A stretch of 64,000 nt of DNA, from the NCBI RefSeq assembly GCF_007786455.1, contig NZ_VNJK01000001.1, forward strand, positions 496,001-560,000, written 5' to 3'. Under the pieces are notes generated by a model. It saw nothing but the letters and a program-made list of their open reading frames with translations, was not told the DNA's origin and ran no database searches. This document shows positions 53,019-61,479 of this stretch, piece after piece. Position 1 is the stretch's first letter. Each line of letters begins with the position of its first letter. The DNA comes from Paenibacillus agilis (GTDB lineage: Bacteria; Bacillota; Bacilli; Paenibacillales; Paenibacillaceae). The position numbers and the translations under genes are program-made.

Positions 53019-53257
53019 CGTGCTTTACAGAAGGATGGTCTTTTTGGCACAATTAACAATCGGAACAGTTGTCTTGTTTTTAGGACATTGTCCTGTAAAA
53101 TATCGAGATTACTGTACATTGCCAGTTCAGTTAGTTACTCGGACCATTGCACAAGCACATGCGTATGTTGCTCGTTTCGTACAGTACGCTGCTGTTGCGG
53201 TTGTTCCGTATTACTTTTGATTAAAAAATGACCAACATGATATGGAGGCCTATATTT

Positions 53258-54013
53258 ATGCGTTTGCGTGGTAAAAAAGGTGCTCTCTCACAACTGGAGC
53301 AAATGACTTCACTTGTTGTTTTGGAGCCAGAAGCCCACAAAGGGAAATGGAGCAGCTTATTCGGAAATGACAACCCGATCTGGGTAGAGTTCGGCATGGG
53401 GAAAGGACAGTTCATTACACAAATGAGCTTGAAATATCCGCATATTAACTTTATCGGTATCGATATGTACGACGAATTGCTCTCGCGTGCAAGCGAAAAA
53501 GCGATGAAGGCAGTGGAAGGACTTGAGACGGATCTTCCTCATCCAGCCAACTTAAAGCTCGTTCGCACGAATGTTGAAACGATCGAAAATGTATTTGCTG
53601 AAAATGAGCTGGAGCGCGTGTACTTGAACTTCAGTGACCCTTGGCCGAAGAAGCGCCATGCTCGCCGCCGGTTGACACATTTCCGCTTCGTCGAGAAATA
53701 TATTCATATTATGAACGAGCTGGGAGAGATTCACTTTAAGACGGATTCTGAGACATTATTTGAATCTTCCCTGAACAGCTTCGCAGATATGGAGCTTATT
53801 ATGCGTCGCATTTCATTGAATCTACATCGTGGCGGAATGAATGAAGAGCATGTGATGACAGAATACGAGCAAAAGTTCATGGGTAAAGGGATGAACATCC
53901 ATCGTGTCGAAGTTGTTGTAGGTGAAGAGGCGATTCGCAAGTATAGAGAAGAGAAACAGCAGGAGAAGCGTCGTGCTGCTGTTGAAGAAAAGGACGAGCA
54001 GGAAGAGAACTAA
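53258..54013 (+). CDS. trmB: tRNA (guanine-N7)-methyltransferase TrmB
   Basis: 251 residues from ATG 53258 (GGAGG nine bases upstream); the in-frame ATG at 53228 has no such site. Makes m7G46 in tRNA variable loops using SAM. WVEFGMGKGQFITQM is SAM motif I, FIGIDMYDELLSRA the acidic strand, and NFSDPWPKKRHARRRLT the TrmB signature. ELGEIHFKTDSETLFE closes the core. The charged tail after VRKYREEK (Glu/Lys/Gln-rich, about 25 residues) exceeds the usual end of the family. Confidence 0.95.
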   Translation: MRLRGKKGALSQLEQMTSLVVLEPEAHKGKWSSLFGNDNPIWVEFGMGKGQFITQMSLKYPHINFIGIDMYDELLSRASEKAMKAVEGLETDLPHPANLKLVRTNVETIENVFAENELERVYLNFSDPWPKKRHARRRLTHFRFVEKYIHIMNELGEIHFKTDSETLFESSLNSFADMELIMRRISLNLHRGGMNEEHVMTEYEQKFMGKGMNIHRVEVVVGEEAIRKYREEKQQEKRRAAVEEKDEQEEN

Positions 54014-54060
54014 GCTTGCTAGTTTTTAACTCAACATTATATTTTACATTTTAATAATAA

Positions 54061-54115
54061 AGACCCTTCAGATCCGGTGACTTCATTCGTTCGGATTCGA
54101 AGGGTCTGTTTGTTT
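54061..54115 (+). terminator. terminator of trmB
   Basis: AGACCCTTC (54061-54069) and GAAGGGTCT (54099-54107), with an inner AGATCCG/CGGATTC extension, then GTTTGTTTTG. Confidence 0.8.
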
Positions 54116-54237
54116 TGTAATGTAAAATTCGATAACATTCATAGTTTGCAAAATATGACTTTATTATTTATGAAATCTACCACGATGCGTTCTTTATTTC
54201 GCAATTGCTGAATGTTGTCGATAACGGCCTGACCTTT

Positions 54238-55452
54238 TTACAAACGGCTGAGTATTTGCTCCTCACCTAACAAGTCATGCAGCAATGACTCCGCACATGC
54301 TTGTGGATGATAACGTGAAGCATTTTGTACATAGGCCATCCTTCTTGCTGACACTTCTTCGTACTCATAAGCTAACTTGCTCATCCATTTGGCCACCGCT
54401 TGAGGGCAATCAATGGGCTCGCCATATCCTTTAGCCGTGAAATACTGACAGTTCTCTTCCTCTTGTCCGGGAAGTGGGCTGTAGAACAGCATAGGAATGC
54501 CTTTGGCGAGTGCTTCTGTACATGTCATGCCGCCTGGCTTTGTTACGAGCAGATCAGATACATCCATCAGCTTATCCACTTCATTCGTGTAACCGATCAT
54601 ATGCACATTCTCATGCTGAAAGCGTGGGTTTTTAAGCAGCTTCTCACGCAGTTTGCTGTTGTTACCAACACAAAAAACGAATTGAATATGATTCGTCCAA
54701 CGTGTCAGCAACTCGTTCGTATCATTGGGGTCCATAAGTCCCCAGCCACCACCCATAACCATGACAGTCGGCATTTCCTTAAGTCCGAACTGCTTACGGA
54801 TGTCCGCTTTCTTGTTGCGGTCATGCTGTTCACAGAACTTTGGATGAACCGGTATTCCGGTAATTTCAATACGCCCAGGATGGACACCATGCTCTACTAG
54901 TTTCATTTTCACTTCATCTGTAGATACCAAATAGCGATCGACCATAGGCGATACCCATGCAGCATGTGCATCATAATCGGTAATTAATGTATATAAGGGC
55001 ACGTTCAGACCTTGACGGCGAAGTCGAGAGACGACGGCGTTCGGGATTGGGTGCGTGCATACGATCATATCTGGCTTTAATTGTCGAAATACCGACATGG
55101 CATGCGTGTAGAAAAGACGATGCAAGGCAAGTGTCGTAAGACGATTTAAAGAACGACGATATTGTTTCTTGTACATGTAGCCGACAAGCTTTGGCTGTGT
55201 CGTTACGGTATGGCGATAAGCTTCGATGATGAGCGGTGCCATTATTGGGTTCAAGAACTTTCCAAGCTCCATTACACGTGTTTGGACATGAGGTGAAGTT
55301 CTACGCAAGCTTACAGATAATGCATGTGCAGCTTGTGTATGGCCTGCTCCGAAGCGTTCGGATAAAAGCAAGATGCGTTTCTTTTCACCCGTTATGCTGC
55401 CGAACCATTGTGCTTCAGTATCGTTGAACATGGACAAGGCTTGTTGTTCCAT
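54238..55452 (-). CDS. UgtP/MGDG-synthase-like glycosyltransferase
   Basis: 404 residues from ATG 55452 (AGGAAAGG upstream); the in-frame opening up to 55548 runs to the previous gene and lacks a site. GT28-type fold: LLLSERFGAGHTQAAHALS at the N-terminus (the lipid-acceptor loop), YTLITDYDAHAAWVSP, VTGIPVHPKF-type EITGIPVHPKFCE, then the nucleotide-sugar site MVMGGGWGLM and the signature LVTKPGGMTCTEALAKGIPMLFYSPLPGQEEEN. Likely transfers glucose from UDP-glucose to diacylglycerol, but a related lipid acceptor is possible. Downstream of a PAP2 phosphatase, which suits membrane-lipid metabolism. Confidence 0.88.
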   Translation of the reverse strand: MEQQALSMFNDTEAQWFGSITGEKKRILLLSERFGAGHTQAAHALSVSLRRTSPHVQTRVMELGKFLNPIMAPLIIEAYRHTVTTQPKLVGYMYKKQYRRSLNRLTTLALHRLFYTHAMSVFRQLKPDMIVCTHPIPNAVVSRLRRQGLNVPLYTLITDYDAHAAWVSPMVDRYLVSTDEVKMKLVEHGVHPGRIEITGIPVHPKFCEQHDRNKKADIRKQFGLKEMPTVMVMGGGWGLMDPNDTNELLTRWTNHIQFVFCVGNNSKLREKLLKNPRFQHENVHMIGYTNEVDKLMDVSDLLVTKPGGMTCTEALAKGIPMLFYSPLPGQEEENCQYFTAKGYGEPIDCPQAVAKWMSKLAYEYEEVSARRMAYVQNASRYHPQACAESLLHDLLGEEQILSRL

Positions 55453-55549
55453 ACCTGTCACCTTTCCTCGATTGAATTTTATACCACTTTGAATCCACTT
55501 TGAATCTGACGAATCGTAATTACGTTGTCCCTTCATTTCTCTTACCACA

Positions 55550-56104
55550 TTAAACGAATGAGTAATCCATTAAGTTGCTAGGCCATAGCGACACAATTAA
55601 TGCTGCAGTTCCTGCACCAAGTATGGCACCTGCCAAGCAGTCTGAAGGATAATGCAATCCAAGATACATTCGAGATAATGCTACGATGCCGGCTGCAGGG
55701 ATGAGAATCCAGCCTAGCTGAGGCACCAATGCGATAAAGGGTACGATGATCGAAAATGCCGCTGTTGAATGTCCAGAAGGAAATGAATGATCGACGAGCG
55801 GCTTCCTAAATGTACGTATGTCAGGCATAGCTACATGCGGGCGGAGCCGCGGGTATACCTTTTTTATAAGTACTACAGGTATATGGCTAATGCCTAGTGC
55901 AAGTAAAGCTTGCCAGCCTGCCATACTCCAAGGTGCAGGGCTGAACAATGCAATAAGCGATGAGCATGCTATTGTAAATGTTGCTCCACCTAAGTGGGTA
56001 AATGAATATAGGACAAAGCTCGTGATGCGGTGGTGCATCCGATGATTAATCCAGAAAAACAGCTGTCGTTCGCATTGCAATAACCATGAGAGCAGACGGG
56101 TCAT
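55550..56104 (-). CDS. PAP2-family membrane phosphatase
   Basis: 184 residues from ATG 56104 (GGAGGGGATATT upstream). Phosphatidic acid phosphatase/undecaprenyl-pyrophosphate phosphatase type. The three catalytic motifs are KKVYPRLRPH (K-x6-RP), FPSGHSTAAF (PSGH) and LSRMYLGLHYPSDCLAG (SR-x5-H-x3-D), with intervening membrane helices. Substrate cannot be fixed between lipid-phosphate and undecaprenyl pyrophosphate. Same strand and close to the glycosyltransferase gene. Confidence 0.92.
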   Translation of the reverse strand: MTRLLSWLLQCERQLFFWINHRMHHRITSFVLYSFTHLGGATFTIACSSLIALFSPAPWSMAGWQALLALGISHIPVVLIKKVYPRLRPHVAMPDIRTFRKPLVDHSFPSGHSTAAFSIIVPFIALVPQLGWILIPAAGIVALSRMYLGLHYPSDCLAGAILGAGTAALIVSLWPSNLMDYSFV

Positions 56105-56845
56105 AATATCCCCTCCGTAGTAGCAATTTATGGTTTGACTGAAGTTTGAACACATCGTATCAAGGTAACATTAACAGAAGATAATCATTTTGTGAATTTT
56201 TCATGATGATCATGTAAAATTAGTGTGCACCTCGTTGCTTGTCATTTAGATTCAAGTAACCATCGTTTGGGTATACTGAAGTAGAATTTGGTTGGTTGAT
56301 TTGCTACAATGGGTGACACATGAATAGTTGAGCTTTCATGTTTGATTCATTTGAATGGGCATGGTTTAACTAATAATAAAAAGTTTTTGTTGATGCAACT
56401 TTTTATCGTTCAAACCCGTCATAACAAATGAGTCGATCATTTCGTTATGCTTCATTCATTCTGTCGTTTGCTTGTCCATGCATCTTTGTAGTCCTAAAAT
56501 AGGATGTTGCATCAAGAGAAAGAGGGACTTTAGCTGTAAAAACGTTGGATTTGGTTGAAAATGAGTATAAAGTAGCATGAATAGACGTCAGCTACATATA
56601 AATTGCACGCCAACCGCTTATAGCGCAGTCAGAAGCAAATGAAAGCCAATAAAAGGTTTTGACAAAAGAGTGCAAACGTTAGACAATCATGATCGACCGT
56701 TTTATTACGCTTGGATGACGTTCGTTTGACATTCGAAGAGAGAAATTTGGAATGCAGATCGTTATGATGAACAAACGTATGTAAGCCTGTAGAGAGAGAT
56801 AAAGGATATGTATTAGGGGTATTTGATTAAAGGGGGACACCTAGC
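56105..56845. other. 740-bp intergenic region before the family 2 glycosyltransferase
   Basis: No ORF of note. It contains a hairpin AAAAAGTT...AACTTTTT (56378-56404) with an inner GTTG/CAAC pair, possibly a terminator-like element with no upstream gene in that direction, and the promoter candidate at 56659-56687. The length may reflect an elaborate regulatory region. Confidence 0.45.
56659..56687 (+). promoter_or_regulatory. candidate sigma-A promoter of the glycosyltransferase gene
   Basis: Perfect TTGACA (56659-56664), 17-bp spacer, weak -10 GACAAT (56682-56687). It would give a leader of about 150 nt. Confidence 0.4.
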
Positions 56846-58084
56846 ATGGTGGAAAATTGGTTAGTTGTTATGCAACTGTTGCTGGCAACTATCGGGGTTT
56901 ATCAATTCACACTTTCATTGTTTGGTATTTATCGTAAGAAAAAGCATACACAACACGAGCCTAAGAAGACATTCGCTGTGCTCGTAGCTGCACATAACGA
57001 AGCAACGGTTATCGATGCGTTGATGGAGAACTTGAAGACGCTCGATTATCCGAAAGATATGTATGATGTTTTTGTTATCTGTGACAATTGTACAGACAAT
57101 ACAGCAGAAATCGTTCGTGAGCATGGTTGGACAGCCTGCGAACGTCATAACCCTCAACAGCGCGGTAAAGGTTTCGCGATTGAGTGGATGTTGAAGAACT
57201 TGTGGGAAATGGAACGCCAGTTCGATGCAGTCGTTATGATTGATGCAGACAACTTGGTTAGCACAGATTTCCTTACTGAAATGAATAATGACCTGTGCTC
57301 TGGTGCACGTGTTATTCAAGGTTACATTGATACGAAGAATCCACATGATTCTTGGATTACAGCAGCTTATGGTGTAACTTACTGGTACTGCAACCGCTTG
57401 TGGCAGTTGTCCCGTACAAACCTTAAGATGGCTAACTTCTTGGGTGGAACGGGCATGTGCTTTGAGAGCAAACTTCTTCAAGAAATGGGCTGGGGAGCAA
57501 CAAGCCTAGTAGAAGACTTGGAGTTTACAGTTCGTTGTGTTAAGAACGGCGTTAATCCCGTATTTAATTACAAGGCTCGTGTATTTGATGAGAAGCCGCT
57601 TACGTTCAAAGCTTCTGCACGCCAGCGCTTGCGTTGGATGCAAGGTCACTTTACAGTAGCTCGTCGTTACTTCTTCCCATTGATGTGGCAAAGTATTAAG
57701 GAGCGCAACTTAGCGAAGTTTGATACAGCATTGTACAGCATGACGGTATACACGGTATTGGTCACGTTCTTGCTGACTGCTTACATTTGGGTGGACGCAG
57801 CGTTCTTCAATGGTCCGAACTTCCCAACGCTAACTGAAATATTGCCTCCATGGTTGTTTGTTGGCTCAATAGTGATGACATGTGCAGCGTTCATTCTTGC
57901 GCTAGTACTCGAAGGTGTTAGATCGCCGCGTATCTATGCATCCTTGATTACTTTCCCGATCTTCTTGCTTTCCTGGTGGCCAATTACGTTCTACGCGTTC
58001 TTTACACAGAACAACAAAGTATGGAGCCATACAGAGCATACACGTGTTGTGAGATTGGAAGATGTGCAAGGCAAACAAGCATAA
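56846..58084 (+). CDS. membrane family 2 glycosyltransferase (BcsA/IcaA/hyaluronan-synthase-like)
   Basis: 412 residues. An N-terminal membrane segment (VVMQLLLATIGVYQFTLSLFGIY) precedes the GT2 domain: FAVLVAAHNEATVIDALMENL, VICDNCTDNTAEIV, the DxD-bearing VVMIDADNLVS, EDLEF acidic motif and the QRLRW motif (ASARQRLRWMQGHFTVARRYF). Two or three C-terminal membrane helices follow. Such enzymes polymerise or transfer sugars from nucleotide donors across the membrane; the polymer is not predictable. Single gene with its own long leader and terminator. Confidence 0.9.
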   Translation: MVENWLVVMQLLLATIGVYQFTLSLFGIYRKKKHTQHEPKKTFAVLVAAHNEATVIDALMENLKTLDYPKDMYDVFVICDNCTDNTAEIVREHGWTACERHNPQQRGKGFAIEWMLKNLWEMERQFDAVVMIDADNLVSTDFLTEMNNDLCSGARVIQGYIDTKNPHDSWITAAYGVTYWYCNRLWQLSRTNLKMANFLGGTGMCFESKLLQEMGWGATSLVEDLEFTVRCVKNGVNPVFNYKARVFDEKPLTFKASARQRLRWMQGHFTVARRYFFPLMWQSIKERNLAKFDTALYSMTVYTVLVTFLLTAYIWVDAAFFNGPNFPTLTEILPPWLFVGSIVMTCAAFILALVLEGVRSPRIYASLITFPIFLLSWWPITFYAFFTQNNKVWSHTEHTRVVRLEDVQGKQA

Positions 58085-58104
58085 TATAAAGATGTTAAAT
58101 GTTC

Positions 58105-58135
58105 GATGGGGAGCCTATAGGCTCCCCATCTTTTT
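58105..58135 (+). terminator. terminator of the glycosyltransferase gene
   Basis: GATGGGGAGCC and GGCTCCCCATC around TATA, followed by five T. Perfect 11-bp stem. Confidence 0.95.
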
Positions 58136-58194
58136 CATAAGCTCAACCTGCACAGTTAATTACAGTCAATGTGTAAATTTACATGCTGCTGCAC

Positions 58195-58223
58195 TTGACT
58201 GGGTACATCGCATATGATATATT
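58195..58223 (+). promoter_or_regulatory. promoter of the infC-rpmI-rplT operon
   Basis: TTGACT (58195-58200), 17-bp spacer, TATATT (58218-58223). The expected start is near 58230, giving a leader of about 185 nt. Confidence 0.7.
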
Positions 58224-58230
58224 ACTTGAG

Positions 58231-58416
58231 TACGACTAATACGAAAGCAGAAGCGCCCGCTTCTCACCTGACCGACTCAGAGTTGGCTGGTTTATGAAAC
58301 TTATCGCATTATTGCGATACTCACCTGTGATGATAAGTGAGGGATGTGGGCTCTTTTGGGAGCATGCATCCCTTTTTTGATGAATTTGGGGATATAAATG
58401 ATGGAGGTGGAAGGTC
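58231..58416 (+). promoter_or_regulatory. structured leader of infC-rpmI-rplT, L20-leader type, with attenuator at 58341-58378
   Basis: The 5' untranslated leader contains several hairpin-forming stretches and ends in a terminator: GGGATG (58341-58346) pairs with CATCCC (58367-58372), with an inner GCTC/GAGC stem, then TTTTTT. In Bacillus the infC operon is controlled by L20 binding a leader that favours termination. Position and structure match; the L20-binding site itself was not verified. Confidence 0.65.
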
Positions 58417-58929
58417 ATTAGCAAGGAACATATGATCAACGAAGAAATTCGTGCTAAGGAAGTTCGTCTTGTCGGACCAGATAGTGAACAGTTAGGTATT
58501 AAACCTTTCCGTGAAGCTCTTCAAATGGCTATTGATGCAGAATTGGACTTGGTTAACGTGGCACCACAGGCGAAACCGCCAGTATGTCGCATTATGGACT
58601 ACGGAAAGTTCCGCTATGAGCAGCAGAAGAAAGAGAAAGAAGCTCGCAAGAACCAGAAGGTTGTTGACGTGAAGGAAGTATGGTTCCGCGCAAACATCGA
58701 GGAAAATGACTACCAAACGAAGCTTCGTAACGTTGTTAAGTTCCTCAAAGATGGGGACAAAGTGAAATGCTCTGTTCGCTTCCGCGGTCGTGAGATTACA
58801 CATGCTGCAATCGGTCAACGCGTGTTGGAACGCGTTAAGAAAGAGGTTGAAGAGCTTTGCACAATCGAGCGTCAGCCTAAGCTTGAAGGCCGTAGCATGA
58901 TAATGATTCTAGCGCCTAAGAGCAACTAA
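58417..58929 (+). CDS. infC: translation initiation factor IF-3, ATT start
   Basis: 170 residues if counted from the ATT at 58417 (ATT AGC AAG GAA CAT ATG). GGAGGTGGAAGGTC directly precedes this ATT, while the first in-frame ATG, at 58432, has no ribosome-binding site at proper distance. Non-AUG starts (ATT/ATA) are a known conserved feature of infC that lets IF-3 repress its own synthesis. The protein has the N domain (INEEIRAKEVRLVGPDSEQLG, VAPQAKPPVCRIMDYGKFRYEQ), a Lys-rich linker, and the C domain (VKEVWFRANIEENDYQTKLRN, KCSVRFRGREITHA). Confidence 0.93.
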   Translation: MSKEHMINEEIRAKEVRLVGPDSEQLGIKPFREALQMAIDAELDLVNVAPQAKPPVCRIMDYGKFRYEQQKKEKEARKNQKVVDVKEVWFRANIEENDYQTKLRNVVKFLKDGDKVKCSVRFRGREITHAAIGQRVLERVKKEVEELCTIERQPKLEGRSMIMILAPKSN

Positions 58930-58992
58930 CGAGTCCTCCCGCCACGCAGAGAAGGTGGCGGATTGGATTTGATTATTGAGGAGGAAATGATT

Positions 58993-59193
58993 ATGCCTAA
59001 AATGAAAACGCACAGCAGCCTTAAAGGCCGCTTCAAAATTACAGGTACTGGTAAAGTTCGCCGTTACAAAGCTTACAGAAACCACCTGTTGTCCCATAAG
59101 TCCGGACGTCAAAAGCGCGTTCTCGCTGGAAACCCAGTAATGGCTGCTGGTGACGTGAACCGTTTGAAACAGCAATTGGCTAACTTGAAGTAA
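58993..59193 (+). CDS. rpmI: 50S ribosomal protein L35
   Basis: 66 residues from ATG 58993 (GAGGAGGAAATGATT upstream); the frame's earlier ATG 58963 is not the start. MPKMKTHSSLKGRFKITGTGKVRR, LSHKSGRQKR and DVNRLKQQL are diagnostic. Sits 63 bp after infC and before rplT. Confidence 0.97.
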   Translation: MPKMKTHSSLKGRFKITGTGKVRRYKAYRNHLLSHKSGRQKRVLAGNPVMAAGDVNRLKQQLANLK

Positions 59194-59269
59194 TAACGTA
59201 AGAACTTGCAGTCGCACAAACGGCTCAAGCAATAATTCGGATACATGATTCGATTGGGAGGTTACTAGA

Positions 59270-59629
59270 ATGGCACGAGTTAAAGGCGGATTTACTACAC
59301 GTCGTCGTCATAAAAAAGTACTAAAACTAGCTAAAGGTTACTTCGGTTCTAAGCACCGTCTATTTAAGACAGCTAACGAGCAAGTAATGAAATCCTTGCT
59401 TTATGCATACCGCGATCGTCGCGTTAAGAAGCGCGATTTCCGCAAATTGTGGATCGCTCGTATCAACGCAGCTGCTCGTATGAACGGCTTGTCCTACAGC
59501 AAATTCATGCACGGCTTGAAGCTTGCTGAAGTAAACATCAACCGTAAAATGCTTGCTGATCTTGCAGTGAACGATATCAACGCGTTCAACTCTTTGGCAA
59601 CAGTAGCTAAACAAAAAATCAACGCATAG
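59270..59629 (+). CDS. rplT: 50S ribosomal protein L20
   Basis: 119 residues, standard length. [59 protein letters not shown] and [13 protein letters not shown] are diagnostic. It is an early-assembly 23S rRNA binder and the likely repressor that acts on the operon leader. GGGAGG precedes the ATG. Confidence 0.98.
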   Translation: MARVKGGFTTRRRHKKVLKLAKGYFGSKHRLFKTANEQVMKSLLYAYRDRRVKKRDFRKLWIARINAAARMNGLSYSKFMHGLKLAEVNINRKMLADLAVNDINAFNSLATVAKQKINA

Positions 59630-59647
59630 TAGCTTGCGTTATACGAT

Positions 59648-59689
59648 AAAGAGCACTGCACTCGAACTATTCGAATGCGGTGCTCTTTT
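59648..59689 (+). terminator. terminator of the infC operon
   Basis: AAAGAGCAC-TGCA and its complement TGC-GGTGCTCTTTT, with TCGAA-type inner pairing. It overlaps the 3' end of the convergent gerPC gene and may serve both directions. Confidence 0.8.
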
Positions 59690-60128
59690 GTTGTTTATTG
59701 TTTCCGTTATTTTGATTTTTATCAACTTGTTGATTTTTTTCTTTTTCGCTCTCTTCATCCAGCTTCTTCATATCATACACATTAGTCTCGTTCGAATAAG
59801 TTGTATCCATGTTCTCCATTTGCTTTTCTCCTTGCTCTTTGAGCGAGCCCATTAACTTCTGTAGCTCTTTTTCATCTGTAAGTGCTGTTAATCCGACATT
59901 TAAGGTACCTGATAGTTCACTAACATGCAGTTCTTGAATTTTATAGTTAATCGTACCGATCGAGATGGGTTTGGTTTCTTTTATCTTCTCTTGCAGCGCT
60001 TGAGATACGTTATTCTGCTGCTGGATTTGGGTCTCTAATTGTGAAATGCGAGCTTCCATCGCGCGTATTCGTTCTTCTAAGGCCTGCCACACGTAGAAGG
60101 TAGAAGGTGAGGATGAGTAAGGCTGCAT
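59667..60128 (-). CDS. gerPC: spore germination protein GerPC
   Basis: 153 residues. The N-terminal coiled coil (ALEERIRAMEARISQLETQI) and the core IGTINYKIQELHVSELSGTLNVGLT match GerPC, needed for nutrient access through the spore coat. The C-terminal 50 residues are low-complexity Lys/Asn/Gln-rich. Third gene of the leftward gerP-like set; the paralogous D, E and F genes of the Bacillus operon are not seen here. Confidence 0.85.
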   Translation of the reverse strand: MQPYSSSPSTFYVWQALEERIRAMEARISQLETQIQQQNNVSQALQEKIKETKPISIGTINYKIQELHVSELSGTLNVGLTALTDEKELQKLMGSLKEQGEKQMENMDTTYSNETNVYDMKKLDEESEKEKNQQVDKNQNNGNNKQQKSTAFE

Positions 60129-60151
60129 CGAATCGCCTCCATTCTTTAGGT

Positions 60152-60427
60152 TTATTCAGGTGGTCTAGGTTCGATCGGCGGCATTTCAAAAGGTGGCATT
60201 GCCAGCTGAGGAAGGATAATAGGCTCTTCCATAAGCTCGGCTTCTGGAACGGCTACAGGCTCGGCTGCATGGGTATGACCAGAGTTCATCGCAGGAGCCG
60301 TTTCGCCTTCAGGTGTCCCATACTGGCTTGTTGTGTTCTGATTGCTTCCCATAAATGTAGTACCGATATTGATGGAAGCCAAGTTGCTCAACACATTAAC
60401 GCGTATTTGATTAATACAAATATTCAT
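60152..60427 (-). CDS. GerPB-like spore germination protein
   Basis: 91 residues from ATG 60427 (GAGGTGTGTACG upstream; a GTG nine bases earlier is in frame). The N-terminal MNICINQIRVNVLSNLASINIG matches the short GerPA/B/F core (INQ...I..V..I..S..N.G). The remainder is Pro/Glu-rich (PLPPIEP-type). It is 23 bp upstream of gerPC. Confidence 0.75.
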   Translation of the reverse strand: MNICINQIRVNVLSNLASINIGTTFMGSNQNTTSQYGTPEGETAPAMNSGHTHAAEPVAVPEAELMEEPIILPQLAMPPFEMPPIEPRPPE

Positions 60428-60438
60428 CGTACACACCT

Positions 60439-60654
60439 CTATATGACCACACTTGGATTTGCTGTGAAATCGGGGTTATTGACCAGATTGGTCTCATTGT
60501 TAACGGAAGAGGTACAATCACCTACGACAGAGTTACCGCCTACGCTTTTTGTTTCCGTTGTATTGCCCTTTATAATAGTATTCCCTAGATTAACGGACCC
60601 GTTACTGGATATGGCATTGACACGAATGTTGAAAATGTTAAATACGTTAGGCAT
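60439..60654 (-). CDS. GerPA/GerPF-like spore germination protein
   Basis: 71 residues from ATG 60654 (AAAGGATGG upstream; an ATG six bases earlier is possible). Core FNIFNIRVNAISSNGSVNLGNTIIKG carries the VNxGxT element shared by GerPA and GerPF. C-terminus Asn/Ser/Thr-rich. First gene of the leftward three-gene set, 11 bp from the GerPB-like gene. Confidence 0.75.
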   Translation of the reverse strand: MPNVFNIFNIRVNAISSNGSVNLGNTIIKGNTTETKSVGGNSVVGDCTSSVNNETNLVNNPDFTANPSVVI

Positions 60655-60770
60655 ATCCATCCATCCTTTGACTGTAATCCGTCTAACCGTATTCTATGTC
60701 ATTCGCCTAGAAGAAGGAACTTGGACTATGATGAATACTGAAAAGTGATCAAATATAACATGCGGACAAT

Positions 60771-61262
60771 CTAATCAATGATTTGGATATCGATATTTTG
60801 CATATTGCCTGCCGCTTGTTTACGCATAACAACACGGAGTTTGTTGTCTTGGATAGTGGCGCGTGTACTCTTTGGAAATACTGGGGCAGACAAGGGGATG
60901 AGCTGCTTGCGAGATGTATTAGTATTTTGGATAAGAAGCTGTGTTGGATTCATCTGCAGGCGAACATCTTGAGGCTTCGTTTTTTTAGACATCTTTACTT
61001 CAATCGTAATTTCATGATCGGTTTCTCGTGAGGACCATCCTGGTTTACCACTAGCTGCTGGAGAAGTTGAGGGTGGAGAATCAGTTGTATCGGAAGTGTA
61101 TTCGACTTGATCAAATGCTTTGGAAAAGGAGCGTTTAATTTCTTCCTCGATATATTTCTGGATGGCATTTTGCGTTAATAGCTGTGAAGGGTTTATTGGC
61201 ATCGTAATACCGAATTGCTCCTGAAATTTCTGCCATGGAAAAAAGGAAGACATGTTTGCCAT
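60771..61262 (-). CDS. Hsp20/alpha-crystallin-like protein
   Basis: 163 residues. The N-terminus (FPWQKFQEQFGI) is followed by a Ser/Thr/Pro linker. The C-terminal 80 residues form beta strands in the Hsp20 pattern (HEITIEVKMSKKTKPQDVRLQMNPTQLLIQ, IPLSAPVFPKSTRATIQDNKLRVVMRK), including the hydrophobic strand followed by NKLRV-type last strand. Its place next to gerP genes suggests a spore-associated protein, which is an inference. AAAGGAG is upstream of the ATG. Confidence 0.65.
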   Translation of the reverse strand: MANMSSFFPWQKFQEQFGITMPINPSQLLTQNAIQKYIEEEIKRSFSKAFDQVEYTSDTTDSPPSTSPAASGKPGWSSRETDHEITIEVKMSKKTKPQDVRLQMNPTQLLIQNTNTSRKQLIPLSAPVFPKSTRATIQDNKLRVVMRKQAAGNMQNIDIQIID

Positions 61263-61479
61263 ATGGGTAACTCCTTTCTGCTTCTGCTTTTACTGATGAT
61301 GGATGATTGGCATGCTTACAACGTATGCAGAGCGGGCTTGGCTTGCCTCGATTGATCAAACAGAGCAGTTCATATGCTTAAGCCAATTTTATAGGTTAAT
61401 GTTGTCAGCTATTTTCTTTGGGTGGTAATCAGGGTACAATGATGAGATGTGACGTTTGGAGAAAGAGAGAGTGAGCAGG

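Noticed and set aside
52960-53220. 86-residue frame directly after the 58-residue gene
   Set aside because: It overlaps a clear terminator (52988-53018) and has no ribosome-binding site; judged spurious.
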